From assembly GCF_009846745.1 (NCBI RefSeq), contig NZ_AQPF01000009.1, forward strand, positions 62,001-126,000: DNA of 64,000 bases, written 5' to 3'. Origin of the DNA: Alloalcanivorax xiamenensis. GTDB lineage: Bacteria > Pseudomonadota > Gammaproteobacteria > Pseudomonadales > Alcanivoracaceae. The notes beneath the pieces are model-generated. The model searched no databases. It saw only the letters and a program-made list of their open reading frames with translations, and had not been told where the DNA came from. The translations under genes and the position numbers were made by a program. Shown in pieces: positions 8,788 to 18,415 of the stretch; within the stretch, counting starts at the first letter, position 1; the number at the start of each line of letters is the position of its first letter.

Positions 8788-10218
8788 ATGGCACGAAAAA
8801 CCGTCAAGAGGGTTAAAACCGGTTCTTTGGAACGGCGATTTACCCTTGCCCGCGCCGGCTTTCTCGCTGGTGCCCGCTACGCCACCGCCAGTGCCGGTAC
8901 CTTGTTCTCCTCCCCGGACAAGCGAGAGGAAAGACGGAAAGCCATTCTCTCTCAACGGGCCGAGGAATTGGTGGCTGAGTTGGGTGAATTGAAGGGCTCG
9001 GTGGTGAAAATCGGGCAAATGATGGCCCTGTTCGGCGAGCATTTCCTTCCCGAGGAAGTCACCGCCGCCTTGCACACACTGGAAAACGACACCGCCGCGC
9101 TTGAGTGGCCGGCCATGGAGCGCCACCTCAAACAACAGCTGGGTACTGTGAAACTGGCGGAACTGGACGTGGATCCGGAGCCGCTTGGTGCCGCCAGTCT
9201 GGGGCAGGTTCATCGCGCCCGGCGCAAAAAGGATGGCCGCGAGCTGGTGTTGAAAGTGCAATATCCCGGAGTCGCCGACGCCATAGACTCGGATATGCGC
9301 GCCCTGGTGCGGCTGCTAAAACTGAGCCGGCTGGTGCCGATCACCGACCAGTTCAATCAGTGGCTGGATGAGGTGCGCGCCATGCTTGGCCGGGAGGTGG
9401 ACTATGATCTCGAGGCCCACACCACTCGCCATTTCCGTGAAGCATTGCGCGAGGACCCCCGCTTCATCGTTCCTGAAGTGTTTTCCGAGTACTCCTCCCA
9501 TAACATTCTGTGCCTTTCCTTCGAGGAGGGACTGCACATCAGTGACCCCAAAGTGGTCGCCCTGAGCCAGGAACGGCGCAATTTTCTCGGCCGCGCGATC
9601 ATGGAACTGTGCTGTCGGGAGGTGTTCGAGTGGAACAAGATGCAGACCGATCCGAACTTCGGCAATTATCTGTTGCAGATCGATGAGGAAGGCCACGACC
9701 GCATTGTGCTGCTGGACTTCGGAGCCATCCGTGATTTCGATGACCAGGTGCTTGGCCCCGGCCGGGAGATGATTCGCGGTGCCTGGTACCATGATACGGA
9801 GCGCCTGGTGCGGGCCATGAAGGCGCTGCATTTCCTTTCCGGCGACCCTCCTCGCCGGGTGCAAGAGGATTTTGCCGGTCTCTGTTTCGAGGCCATCGAG
9901 GCCTTGCAGGACCCGGACCGTTTTCCGCCGCCGGCGTCGGTGGTCAATGAGAAAGGGGAATATCTGTGGGGGGAAAGCAACCTGCCCAGCCGGGTGCTGA
10001 ATCGCGCCAGTCGCAACGCTCTGTCCGTGCACTTCGACGTACCGCCGAAGGAATTTATCTTTCTGCTCAGGAAGTTACTGGGGGCTTACACTTTTTTGCA
10101 TGTCATCAAGGCGCAGGTGCGTGGCGATACCATTCTGGGCCCTTTTATCCATATGCATGAAGATGATGACAAGGCCTGTGTTGATCAACAATTAAGCAAA
10201 AATGCGAAGAAATCATGA
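8788..10218 (+). CDS. ABC1/AarF-family atypical kinase
   Basis: ABC1 (UbiB-like) protein kinase-like family member, 476 aa. The family-specific KxGQ motif is seen as SVVKIGQMMALF, the Ala-rich nucleotide loop as AASLGQVHRA, the ATP-site lysine in LVLKVQYPGV, the catalytic loop in MQTDPNFGNYL and the metal-binding DFG in LLDFGAIRDF. It has no C-terminal membrane helices, unlike the UbiB-type protein at 24714. Relatives act in ubiquinone biosynthesis or lipid homeostasis as ATPases; which applies here is unknown. I chose ATG 8788 with GGAG upstream over an earlier GTG-type start. A strong terminator follows at 10314. Confidence 0.88.
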   Translation: MARKTVKRVKTGSLERRFTLARAGFLAGARYATASAGTLFSSPDKREERRKAILSQRAEELVAELGELKGSVVKIGQMMALFGEHFLPEEVTAALHTLENDTAALEWPAMERHLKQQLGTVKLAELDVDPEPLGAASLGQVHRARRKKDGRELVLKVQYPGVADAIDSDMRALVRLLKLSRLVPITDQFNQWLDEVRAMLGREVDYDLEAHTTRHFREALREDPRFIVPEVFSEYSSHNILCLSFEEGLHISDPKVVALSQERRNFLGRAIMELCCREVFEWNKMQTDPNFGNYLLQIDEEGHDRIVLLDFGAIRDFDDQVLGPGREMIRGAWYHDTERLVRAMKALHFLSGDPPRRVQEDFAGLCFEAIEALQDPDRFPPPASVVNEKGEYLWGESNLPSRVLNRASRNALSVHFDVPPKEFIFLLRKLLGAYTFLHVIKAQVRGDTILGPFIHMHEDDDKACVDQQLSKNAKKS

Positions 10219-10313
10219 TCTTTATGATCAAAATCTAGCCATCCATCCGTCAAACCACGATTTCTTGTTTGCCAAGCTCGCCACTCCACAATAAGGTTAG
10301 CAGCCTGCTCGAC

Positions 10314-10340
10314 GGCCGGTTTTCTTAAACCGGCCTTTTT
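10314..10340 (+). terminator. Rho-independent terminator after ABC1 kinase gene
   Basis: A perfect 9-bp stem (GGCCGGTTT / AAACCGGCC) with a 4-base TCTT loop is followed by TTTTTG. It separates the ABC1 kinase gene from the pnt operon. Confidence 0.9.
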
Positions 10341-10420
10341 GTGAGGGCCCCTGTGCATTTCCGGCTATTGCCGTGGCATGGGGGCTGCCCAACAAACCAT
10401 ATAAAACGGGGGTAACGCAG

Positions 10421-11635
10421 GTGATTATCGGTGTTCCCAAGGAAATTCGCCCCGGCGAGGAGCGCGTCGCCCTGACGCCAGCCAATATCGCGGCTTTATT
10501 GAAAAAGCACGATATCCAATTCCTCGTTGAAACGGGTGCCGGCGTCGCCGCCGGTTTTACCGACGGCCAATATGAAGCCGCCGGTGCCAAGCTTGCTGAC
10601 CGGGATCAAATCTTCTCCAGCGCCCAGGCTATCCTGCAGGTGCAGACGCCAGGCAGCAATACGACCAATGGTCAGGACGATTTGGACAAGATGAAGAGCG
10701 GACAGTTCCTCATCGGCATGACCGATCCCCTGGCCAACCCGGGTTTCGCCCAGCAACTGGCTCAGAGCAATGTCACCGGCATTGCGCTGGAACTGGTGCC
10801 GCGGATTACCCGGGCCCAGGCCATGGACGTGCTGTCCTCCATGGCAATGATCGCGGGCTACAAGTGCGTTCTGCTTGCGGCTGCCACCGCCAACCGTATG
10901 TTCCCCATGAACATGACCGCCGCCGGCACGCTGAACGCCTCGCGGGTGTTTGTCATGGGGGCGGGCGTCGCTGGTCTGCAGGCCTGTGCCACCGCCAAGC
11001 GCCTCGGCGCGGTGGTCGAAGCCTATGACGTCCGCCCCGCTGCCCGTGAGCAAATCCTGTCCGTTGGCGCCAAGCCGGTGGAGCTGGATCTGGACACCGG
11101 CGAAGCGGAAGGCAGTGGCGGTTACGCCAAAGCCCAGGGCGAGGACTTCCTCAAGCGTCAGCGCGAGCTGATGACCGACGTGATCAAGGAAATGGACGTG
11201 GTGATCACCACCGCGGCGGTGCCGGGCGCCAAGAGTCCTATCCTGGTCACCGCCGACATGGTCAAGGCGATGAAGCCGGGTTCGGTGATCGTTGATCTGG
11301 CCGCGGAACGGGGTGGTAACTGTGAACTGACCCAGTCCGGCAAAACCGTGGTCGAACACGGCGTGACCATCATCGGCCCGGAAAACGTTCCCTCTACCGT
11401 GCCGCACCATGCCAGCCAGATGTTCGGTAAGAACATGGAGAACCTGCTCAACCTGCTGCTCAATGATCAGGGCGAGCTGTCGCTGGACTTCGAGGACCAG
11501 ATCGTGGCGGATACCGTTATCAGCCACAACGGCGACGTGCCGCACACACGCCTGCGTGAGCTGCTTGGCCTGCCCGCGCTGGAGAAACCGGAACCCGAGG
11601 CGGCGGACGCCGACAACGGGAAGGAGGAGAAGTAA
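10421..11635 (+). CDS. pntA: NAD(P) transhydrogenase subunit alpha part 1 (PntAA)
   Basis: Soluble NAD(H)-binding subunit (domain I) of the proton-translocating transhydrogenase, 404 aa, cytoplasmic face. It couples proton re-entry to hydride transfer from NADH to NADP+, giving NADPH. The start segment IIGVPKEIRPGEERVALTP matches the AlaDH/PNT N-terminal domain, and the NAD-binding GAGVAGLQACATAKRLGA lies near the middle. This is the split form in which the membrane part of alpha is a separate gene, as in Rhodospirillum rubrum. I chose the GTG at 10421, where the family similarity begins, with GGGGG 8 bases upstream; an in-frame GTG at 10373 would add 16 residues. It overlaps pntAB by one base (TAATG). 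Confidence 0.92.
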   Translation: MIIGVPKEIRPGEERVALTPANIAALLKKHDIQFLVETGAGVAAGFTDGQYEAAGAKLADRDQIFSSAQAILQVQTPGSNTTNGQDDLDKMKSGQFLIGMTDPLANPGFAQQLAQSNVTGIALELVPRITRAQAMDVLSSMAMIAGYKCVLLAAATANRMFPMNMTAAGTLNASRVFVMGAGVAGLQACATAKRLGAVVEAYDVRPAAREQILSVGAKPVELDLDTGEAEGSGGYAKAQGEDFLKRQRELMTDVIKEMDVVITTAAVPGAKSPILVTADMVKAMKPGSVIVDLAAERGGNCELTQSGKTVVEHGVTIIGPENVPSTVPHHASQMFGKNMENLLNLLLNDQGELSLDFEDQIVADTVISHNGDVPHTRLRELLGLPALEKPEPEAADADNGKEEK

Positions 11636-11910
11636 TGGACTTCGTAGCCGAACTAACGCTTTTCGTGCTGGCCATCTTTCTCGGCGTGGAGCTGATCACC
11701 AAAGTTCCCCCCACCCTGCACACCCCGCTGATGTCGGGCTCCAATGCCATCTCCGGTATTACGCTGGTGGGCGCGCTGATCGCCGCCGGTTCCGACGCCG
11801 GGCTGCTGGTGAAGGTGCTGGGTTTCATTGCCGTGGTACTGGCCACCATCAACGTGATTGGTGGCTTCATGGTGACCAATCGAATGCTGGCGATGTTCAA
11901 GAGGAAGTAA
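11635..11910 (+). CDS. pntAB: NAD(P) transhydrogenase subunit alpha part 2 (PntAB)
   Basis: Membrane-spanning C-terminal part of the alpha subunit, 91 aa, with three hydrophobic helices; it forms part of the proton channel (domain II) with PntB. The segment TLHTPLMSGSNAISGITLVG is the typical conserved loop. The start ATG overlaps the pntAA stop by one base, with AAGGAGGAG upstream, so the two are translationally coupled and made in equal amounts. pntB starts 3 bases after its stop. Confidence 0.93.
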   Translation: MDFVAELTLFVLAIFLGVELITKVPPTLHTPLMSGSNAISGITLVGALIAAGSDAGLLVKVLGFIAVVLATINVIGGFMVTNRMLAMFKRK

Positions 11911-11913
11911 GCA

Positions 11914-13296
<1,383 letters not shown>

Positions 13297-13326
13297 TCGA
13301 CGCTTTTCTTCAAGTCCGCTTCAATG

Positions 13327-13352
13327 AAAAAGCCCGCTCAAGCGGGCTTTTT
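13327..13352. terminator. Bidirectional terminator between pntB and anti-sigma gene
   Basis: A 12-bp perfect stem beginning AAAAAGCCCGCT and ending AGCGGGCTTTTT with a 2-base gap works in both directions, as expected between the convergent pnt operon and sigma/anti-sigma operon. Confidence 0.9.
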
Positions 13353-13376
13353 CGTGTCCGGCGATCACTCTCCAGC

Positions 13377-14201
13377 CTACATCTCGCTGATATCATCTCG
13401 CGGCGTCGCCGTACCGCCGGCTGACCCGGCGGGGCCGTGGGCGCCTTGCGGCGGAGTGGCGCCGGAGGTGGCGCGCGCCGTCCTGGACAGGGCATCGTGG
13501 ATGCCCAGTGCCAGTTGCGCCACCTTCAATGGGTCGCTGTTGGCGGCCAGTACATAACCACGCCCGTTCTGGCTCCAGCGCACCAGGGTGACCGGTGACT
13601 GGGTCAGCACATGCAGCCAGCTATCTCCCGGGGCGCTCTGCCCTATCTCATACAGTGCCACGCGTCGTCCCTCGGCGTTCTCGAAGCGATACTCCTGAAT
13701 ATGCTGTCCGGAAACCAGTAGCGGCTGTTGACCGGACGCGCTCAGACCCAGGCGATCCAGCGGCAGCGCCGGGGCCGCGGCGGTATCGGGTATCACGGCG
13801 GGATTGCTGAAGGCATGGACGATGGCCTGGGTCAGGTCGATAGCGGGCTCCGTGGTGGCCGGAGACGTGGCCGGTGTTTGCCACCAAATCGCCATCATCA
13901 CGCCCGCCGCCACCAGGGTGCCGGCAACTCCGACGATCTGCCGGCGGCGCCGGGAAACGGTGTTTGGGGCCTGTGTCGGAGACGACGACGGCGCGGCGGT
14001 GCTCTGCTCCCTGAAGGCGCGCCACAGCGTTTCGTCATGGCGCCAGTAATCGCGCAGCCGATCCGCGTAGGCCGGATGCCGCCGGATACCCGCCGCCACC
14101 CGGCGGGCCCGCCGGCGTGGTAATTCCCCGTCGGCGAAGGCGCTCAGTTCCTCCTCGCTAACCGCCTCGCGGGACAATAGCCCTCGTTCCCGCCAGCTCA
14201 T
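13377..14201 (-). CDS. Membrane anti-sigma factor
   Basis: Probable single-pass anti-sigma factor, 274 aa. Residues 1-65 form a cytoplasmic sigma-binding region beginning EEELSAFADGELPRRRARRV, which resembles the N-terminal domain of RseA/RskA-type anti-sigma factors (the zinc-binding HxxxCxxC is absent). A basic stretch RRRR precedes one membrane helix at about 89-107, and a periplasmic domain of about 165 residues follows. Its start overlaps the end of the ECF sigma gene by 4 bases, so sigma and antagonist are coupled. Regulated proteolysis of such proteins normally frees the sigma factor; the signal sensed here is unknown. Confidence 0.82.
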   Translation of the reverse strand: MSWRERGLLSREAVSEEELSAFADGELPRRRARRVAAGIRRHPAYADRLRDYWRHDETLWRAFREQSTAAPSSSPTQAPNTVSRRRRQIVGVAGTLVAAGVMMAIWWQTPATSPATTEPAIDLTQAIVHAFSNPAVIPDTAAAPALPLDRLGLSASGQQPLLVSGQHIQEYRFENAEGRRVALYEIGQSAPGDSWLHVLTQSPVTLVRWSQNGRGYVLAANSDPLKVAQLALGIHDALSRTARATSGATPPQGAHGPAGSAGGTATPRDDISEM

Positions 14202-14713
14202 TTTACTCTCCTCAACCGGGGGCGCCCGCCGTTCCGGGATGAATCGTCGAGCTCTTGGCGCAATGTCTCGCGGGCTCTGGAGAGGCGCGAGCGCAGCGTC
14301 CCCACTTTGATGCCCAGGATACGGGCGGCCTCGGTGTAACCAGGGTTTTCCAACACCATCAACAACAATGCCGCCCGTTGCTCCGAGGGCAAGGTCCTGA
14401 TCGCTTCCATCGCCTCGTGACAGGCCAGGAACGGCTCTTGCCGCGCCGCTTGAGGCCTTTCCAGACCGGCATCCGGGGTCAGTGACTCCCTCCGGTGCCG
14501 GGCGCTGGCACGGTCATTCAGATACAGCCGGTACAGCATTCTGAACAGCCAGGGGCGTACCGAACGACCGGGCATCCACAAATGGCGCTTGCGCAGCGCT
14601 CGCTCCAGGCAATCCTGTACCAGATCCTCCGCCTGTCCCGGATTGTCACACAGCGCCCGGGCGTAGCGTTGCAGGTGCGGGATCTGGTCGCAGATCCGGC
14701 GTTCGAAATTCAC
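14198..14713 (-). CDS. ECF-type RNA polymerase sigma factor
   Basis: Group 4 (ECF) sigma factor, 171 aa. Region 2 is seen as ALCDNPGQAEDLVQDCLERA and region 4 as LPSEQRAALLLMVLENPGYT followed by a helix-turn-helix AARILGIKVGTLRSRLSRAR. I chose the GTG at 14713 (VNFERRICDQ), with AGGAACC upstream, because the longer frame to 14851 would place the coding start over the putative promoter and encodes unrelated residues. The gene is followed directly by its anti-sigma factor. A GGAACC-N15-CTGTAG element 44 bases upstream on the same strand suggests autoregulation. Confidence 0.88.
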   Translation of the reverse strand: MNFERRICDQIPHLQRYARALCDNPGQAEDLVQDCLERALRKRHLWMPGRSVRPWLFRMLYRLYLNDRASARHRRESLTPDAGLERPQAARQEPFLACHEAMEAIRTLPSEQRAALLLMVLENPGYTEAARILGIKVGTLRSRLSRARETLRQELDDSSRNGGRPRLRRVK

Positions 14714-14757
14714 TCCGGCGGTTCCTTTCCGGCTGACCGTGAGGTCCTTACTAGTAC

Positions 14758-14784
14758 CTACAGCCAGATAGCCGGTTTGGTTCC
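14758..14784 (-). promoter_or_regulatory. Putative ECF-dependent promoter of the sigma/anti-sigma operon
   Basis: On the minus strand GGAACC (14784-14779) and CTGTAG (14763-14758) are separated by 15 bases. GGAAC is the usual -35 element for many ECF sigma factors. The same pair with the same spacing occurs on the plus strand at 14804-14830, which is the main support for calling it a promoter. It lies 44 bases upstream of the GTG start. Confidence 0.6.
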
Positions 14785-14814
14785 CAAAAAAGAATGTTGC
14801 CATGGAACCAAACC
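14774..14814. repeat. 11-bp perfect inverted repeat joining two divergent promoters
   Basis: GGTTTGGTTCC at 14774-14784 and GGAACCAAACC at 14804-14814 are exact reverse complements, 19 bases apart. Each arm contains one GGAACC -35 element, so the symmetry places two identical promoters back to back. Confidence 0.85.
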
Positions 14815-14830
14815 CCATCCCGCCCTGTAG
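14804..14830 (+). promoter_or_regulatory. Putative ECF-dependent promoter of the small exported protein genes
   Basis: GGAACC at 14804-14809 and CTGTAG at 14825-14830, spacer 15 bases, identical in elements and spacing to the divergent copy in front of the sigma gene. It lies 79 bases upstream of the start at 14910 and would place both small exported protein genes under the same sigma factor. Confidence 0.6.
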
Positions 14831-14909
14831 ACAGGAATGAGGCGGCGGCAAAACCGGTTTTCCGGCGCGTCCCGCCCGCTGAAGTCACCGGATGGATCGG
14901 GAGGTAGCA

Positions 14910-15212
14910 ATGAAGTTCCACACAACGCTGTTGCTGATCCTCGGGGTTGCTTGTCTCGGCGCCACGGTCGCCGCCACGGCGGTGGACGGTAATCGCCCGG
15001 CCCGGGACCAGCCCGACTACCAGCGCACCATGCCGGCCCCGCCCGGGCCGCCAGCTGATCCGGACCGACCCGGCCAGCCCGCTTACGGCAATCCTGGCGG
15101 CCTGGACGGTGGCGCCGGAGAGAGGGGGCAGCCCGACGACCGGGGCTGGCCCACCGGAGAGGACCGCGACGGCGGCGACGATACACGGGGTGACGACCCC
15201 GGCCGCCCATGA
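14910..15212 (+). CDS. Small exported Pro/Gly/Asp-rich protein
   Basis: Unrecognised protein of 100 aa. A clear signal peptide (MKFHTTLLLILGVACLGATV, cleavage likely near VAATA) is followed by about 75 residues of low-complexity sequence rich in Pro, Gly, Asp and Arg with a net negative charge and no cysteine in the mature part. Such sequence is probably disordered in the periplasm or outside the cell. The ATG at 14910 has GGGAGGTAG upstream; an in-frame ATG at 14892 lacks one. It is the first gene of a two-gene unit divergent from the ECF sigma gene and is a likely target of that sigma factor. Confidence 0.7.
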   Translation: MKFHTTLLLILGVACLGATVAATAVDGNRPARDQPDYQRTMPAPPGPPADPDRPGQPAYGNPGGLDGGAGERGQPDDRGWPTGEDRDGGDDTRGDDPGRP

Positions 15213-15267
15213 TTTCCGGGCGGCCTGGAACCGCCGACGCACAATCACTTAAATCGGAGGAAAGACC

Positions 15268-15498
15268 ATGAAAGATGGAAAAATGGAACCGCGGACCGGG
15301 TTGCGAAGAGGCGTGGCCGGCACACTCGCCCTGCTGGTGATGGGATCGGTACTGGCCGCCTGTGATCCGAAGCAGCCAGACTCACCGGCCCCTGGGGACC
15401 CGCAGCAGCCTTCTCAGCCCGGCATGCAAAGTGGTGGCGACCCCGCTGGTGGCGGCTCCGCCGGGGGCGCGGGTGGCTACGGTGACACTCGGCAATAA
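15268..15498 (+). CDS. Small Pro/Gly-rich lipoprotein
   Basis: Unrecognised lipoprotein of 76 aa. The signal sequence has a basic start (KDGKMEPRTGLRRG), a hydrophobic stretch and the lipobox LAAC with the cysteine at about residue 32; the mature peptide of about 45 residues is almost entirely Pro, Gly, Ser, Gln and Asp. Residue +2 is Asp (CDPKQ), the classical inner-membrane retention signal in E. coli, so it may stay in the inner membrane. GGAGGAAAGACC precedes the ATG. It lies 55 bases after the small exported protein gene and is probably co-transcribed from the ECF-type promoter. Confidence 0.7.
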   Translation: MKDGKMEPRTGLRRGVAGTLALLVMGSVLAACDPKQPDSPAPGDPQQPSQPGMQSGGDPAGGGSAGGAGGYGDTRQ

Positions 15499-15538
15499 GC
15501 ACTTCACCGGCTCTGGGTTTCGGGATTCCGTTCCGGGC

Positions 15539-16141
15539 TCAGAGCCGGCTTTTCAACGATTGCCGCCAGCGTACCTGATAGCCATGCCGACTCTCATAGA
15601 GGATCACTTCATGGACATCAAACTCAATATGGTCTTCAGGTGGACCTTTGGCTCTCTCGCCCGCCCTTGTCGTGGCAAGCCGGCCGCGGCCGCGAGCCAG
15701 CGTTACATGGGGTAAAAAGCCCCGCTCCTCGCGTTCCATCCCAAGATCCTCCAGAAGGCGCCAAACGCGCTCATGCAGTGCCATCAGCGCGGGGGATGGA
15801 AAGGCCCGTGCCGCCCACGGGCGGCCACCACTGGACGGGGCTCCTCTTGATGGGGAGCTTCTTTGTGGCGTCCCTCCCAGTGGCATTCCTCCCAGTGGCA
15901 TTCCTCCCGGTGGAAAAAGGCCTCCACCAGAGAGCTTCAGGCTCAGGGGCTGTACGCCCTCCAGAGTCGCTTCCAGGCGTCGACAAAGCGTCTGTGTCCA
16001 GGAAAGCTCCCGTTCTCCGAGGAACGCCAGGGTCAGATGCAGATCCGCCAACGGCAGTCGCCGGCCGGCCCCATCCGGAACGCCCTGTAACAGAGCGCGA
16101 CCCGCCTCCTTCGGCACCGGCAGTCCAATGAAACACCGCAT
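15539..16141 (-). CDS. thpR: RNA 2',3'-cyclic phosphodiesterase ThpR (2'-5' RNA ligase family)
   Basis: 2H-phosphoesterase of 200 aa. The paired catalytic motifs are HLTLAF near residue 35 and HVTLAR near residue 145. The family opens 2',3'-cyclic phosphates at RNA ends and can reverse 2'-5' ligation in vitro. I chose ATG 16141 (MRCFIGLPVP), the usual family start; the longer frame to 16207 overlaps the rimO leader. Between the two motifs is an unusual Gly/Pro/Met insert made by three 15-bp tandem repeats (15871-15915). The gene is convergent with the small lipoprotein gene. Confidence 0.88.
   Translation of the reverse strand: MRCFIGLPVPKEAGRALLQGVPDGAGRRLPLADLHLTLAFLGERELSWTQTLCRRLEATLEGVQPLSLKLSGGGLFPPGGMPLGGMPLGGTPQRSSPSRGAPSSGGRPWAARAFPSPALMALHERVWRLLEDLGMEREERGFLPHVTLARGRGRLATTRAGERAKGPPEDHIEFDVHEVILYESRHGYQVRWRQSLKSRL
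15871..15915. repeat. Three 15-bp tandem repeats inside thpR
   Basis: Three consecutive 15-bp units (15871-15885, 15886-15900, 15901-15915) differ by only a few bases and encode GGMPL-type pentapeptides on the minus strand. Length change by slippage would keep the frame. Confidence 0.8.
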
Positions 16142-16253
16142 ATGGTTTTGTCTCCCGGGTCTGGCCGTCGCTGTCCCGGCCTCGTTACCAACCCAATAGG
16201 CATTCACACCGGGTTAATAGTAGAATGCCGCCCCGCTGACTGCGAGGTGGTTT

Positions 16254-17570
16254 ATGTCCGGTAAGGTTGGATTTATCAGCCTGGGTTGCCCCAAGGCCCT
16301 GGTGGATTCCGAGCGCATTCTTACCCAGCTGCGCACCGAAGGGTACCAGGTGACGCCCAGCTACGATGACGCCGATGTGGTGGTGGTGAACACCTGCGGC
16401 TTCATTGACGATGCCAAGGCCGAGTCCCTGGAAGCCATTGGCGAGGCGCTGGCCGAGAACGGCAAGGTCATCGTCACCGGCTGCATGGGCGTGGAAGAAG
16501 ACAACATTCGCAAAGCGCACCCGGCGGTGCTGTCGGTCACCGGACCTCAGCAGTACGAGCAGGTGGTCAGCGCCGTGCACCAGGCGGTGCCCCCTCGGGC
16601 CGACCATAACCCCTTCACCGATCTGGTGCCGCCCCAGGGCATCAAACTGACCCCGCGACACTACGCCTATCTGAAAATATCCGAGGGCTGTAACCACAAG
16701 TGCAGCTTCTGCATCATCCCCGGCATGCGCGGCAAGCTCGATTCCCGGCCGGTGGGCGATGTGCTCGACGAAGCGGAACGGCTGGTGAAGGCAGGGGTGC
16801 AGGAGCTGCTGGTGATCAGTCAGGACACCAGCGCCTACGGCGTGGACCGCAAGTACCAGACGGGTTTCTGGCAGGGCATGCCGATGAAAACCCGTATGCT
16901 GGAATTGTGTCAGGCGCTGGGGCAACTGGGAGCCTGGGTGCGGCTGCATTACGTCTACCCCTACCCCCACGTGGACGAGATCATTCCGATGATGGCCGCC
17001 GGCCATATCCTGCCGTACCTGGATATCCCGTTCCAGCACGCCAGCCCGTCGGTGCTCAAGGCGATGAAGCGCCCTGCTCACTCGGAAAACACGCTGGCGC
17101 GGATCCGCCGCTGGCGCGAAATCTGTCCGGACATCACCCTGCGCAGCACGTTCATTGTCGGCTTTCCCGGCGAAACCGACGACGATTTCGAGATGCTGCT
17201 GGATTGGCTGGAAGAGGCGCAACTGGATCGGGTCGGCTGCTTCACCTATTCGCCGGTGGACGGCGCTCCCGCCAACGCCCTGCCCGATCATGTCGACGAA
17301 GAGGTGGCACGCGAACGTCAGGAGCGCTTCATGAACGTCCAGGCGCGGATCAGCGCCGCCAAACTGCAACGCAAAATCGGTCAAACCCTGGAAGTCCTGG
17401 TGGACGAGGTTGGTGAGGACGGCGTGGTGGCCCGCTCCCAGGCGGACGCGCCGGAGATCGACGGCCTGGTGTATCTGCCCGACGATGCGGCGGTAAAACC
17501 CGGGCAACGCCTGCGGGTGACCGTCGAGGACGCCGACGACCACGATCTGTGGGCCTGGCCGGTCGCGTGA
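16254..17570 (+). CDS. rimO: Ribosomal protein S12 methylthiotransferase RimO
   Basis: Radical-SAM methylthiotransferase, 438 aa, that adds a methylthio group to the conserved aspartate of ribosomal protein S12. Order: N-terminal UPF0004 domain starting KVGFISLGCPKALVDSE with cysteines for the second cluster (C in SLGC, NTCGF, TGCMG), radical-SAM core with CNHKCSFC, and a C-terminal TRAM domain. The conserved ISQDTSAYG is typical of RimO rather than MiaB. GAGGTGG precedes the ATG. The stop overlaps a GTG start of the DMT permease gene by 3 bases (GTGA), so the two are coupled. Confidence 0.96.
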   Translation: MSGKVGFISLGCPKALVDSERILTQLRTEGYQVTPSYDDADVVVVNTCGFIDDAKAESLEAIGEALAENGKVIVTGCMGVEEDNIRKAHPAVLSVTGPQQYEQVVSAVHQAVPPRADHNPFTDLVPPQGIKLTPRHYAYLKISEGCNHKCSFCIIPGMRGKLDSRPVGDVLDEAERLVKAGVQELLVISQDTSAYGVDRKYQTGFWQGMPMKTRMLELCQALGQLGAWVRLHYVYPYPHVDEIIPMMAAGHILPYLDIPFQHASPSVLKAMKRPAHSENTLARIRRWREICPDITLRSTFIVGFPGETDDDFEMLLDWLEEAQLDRVGCFTYSPVDGAPANALPDHVDEEVARERQERFMNVQARISAAKLQRKIGQTLEVLVDEVGEDGVVARSQADAPEIDGLVYLPDDAAVKPGQRLRVTVEDADDHDLWAWPVA

Positions 17571-18415
17571 ACAACGACCAGCCTCTGAAGGGCGCCTTAT
17601 TGCTGATTCTGGGTGAAGGGTTGCTGGCGATCATGGCGGCCCTGATCAAGCATCTCTCCGACACGCTTTCCACAGAACTGATTGTCTTCGCGCGCAACTT
17701 CGTCGGGTTGCTGGTACTGATGCCGGTGTTGATGATCAGTGGCGGCATTCGCGACCTGGGTACTCGCCATCTCGGCCTGCATTTCATTCGTGGTTTCACC
17801 GGCGTCGCCGCCATGTTCTGTTTCTTTTACGCCATCGGGCATATCACTCTGGCGGAGGCGGTTCTGGTCAAGATGACGGTGCCATTCTTTCTGCCATTGG
17901 TGGCCTGGGCCTGGCTGGGCGATCGGGTATCGCTGCGGACCTGGATGGCTATCGCGCTGGGCTTTGTCGGCGTCGCGGTGATTCTGCGTGCCGACCAGGG
18001 CCAGGTGGATCCGGTGATGTGGGTGGCGCTCGGCGGCGCCGCCATCATGAGCGTGGCAAAGGTCAGTATCCGGCGCATGGCGGTAAGCGAGCCGGCACAC
18101 CGGGTGGTGTTCTATTTCTCGCTGTTCGCCACCCTGCTCTCCGCTTTGCTGTTACCCAGCGTCGAGCAATGGCCCAACGGCGTGGAAATGCTCTGGATGC
18201 TGGGGATCGCCCTGTTCGCCATCGCCGGCCAGTTCGCCATGACCACCGCCTATCAGGTGGCCCGTCCCGGCCAGGTCGGCGTTTACAACTACTCCGCGGT
18301 GGTGTGGGCGGCGATTCTCGGCTGGTTGTTCTGGGGCGAGGCACTGGCGCTGAGCACCTATCTGGGGACCTTGCTGATTATCGGTGCCGGCATCTGGAAC
18401 CTGAAATCACGCTGA
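17567..18415 (+). CDS. EamA-family (DMT) transporter
   Basis: Drug/metabolite transporter superfamily permease of about 282 aa with ten hydrophobic helices in two EamA repeats. The first repeat has the typical glutamate-containing ALIKHLSDTLSTELIVFARN, and the end of the second has LGWLFWGEALALSTYLGTLL. I chose the GTG at 17567, which overlaps the rimO stop as GTGA; a GTG 18 bases earlier is possible. Substrate is unknown; relatives export metabolites or amino acids. Its coupling with rimO is a chromosomal arrangement with no obvious functional reason. Confidence 0.85.
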   Translation: MNNDQPLKGALLLILGEGLLAIMAALIKHLSDTLSTELIVFARNFVGLLVLMPVLMISGGIRDLGTRHLGLHFIRGFTGVAAMFCFFYAIGHITLAEAVLVKMTVPFFLPLVAWAWLGDRVSLRTWMAIALGFVGVAVILRADQGQVDPVMWVALGGAAIMSVAKVSIRRMAVSEPAHRVVFYFSLFATLLSALLLPSVEQWPNGVEMLWMLGIALFAIAGQFAMTTAYQVARPGQVGVYNYSAVVWAAILGWLFWGEALALSTYLGTLLIIGAGIWNLKSR

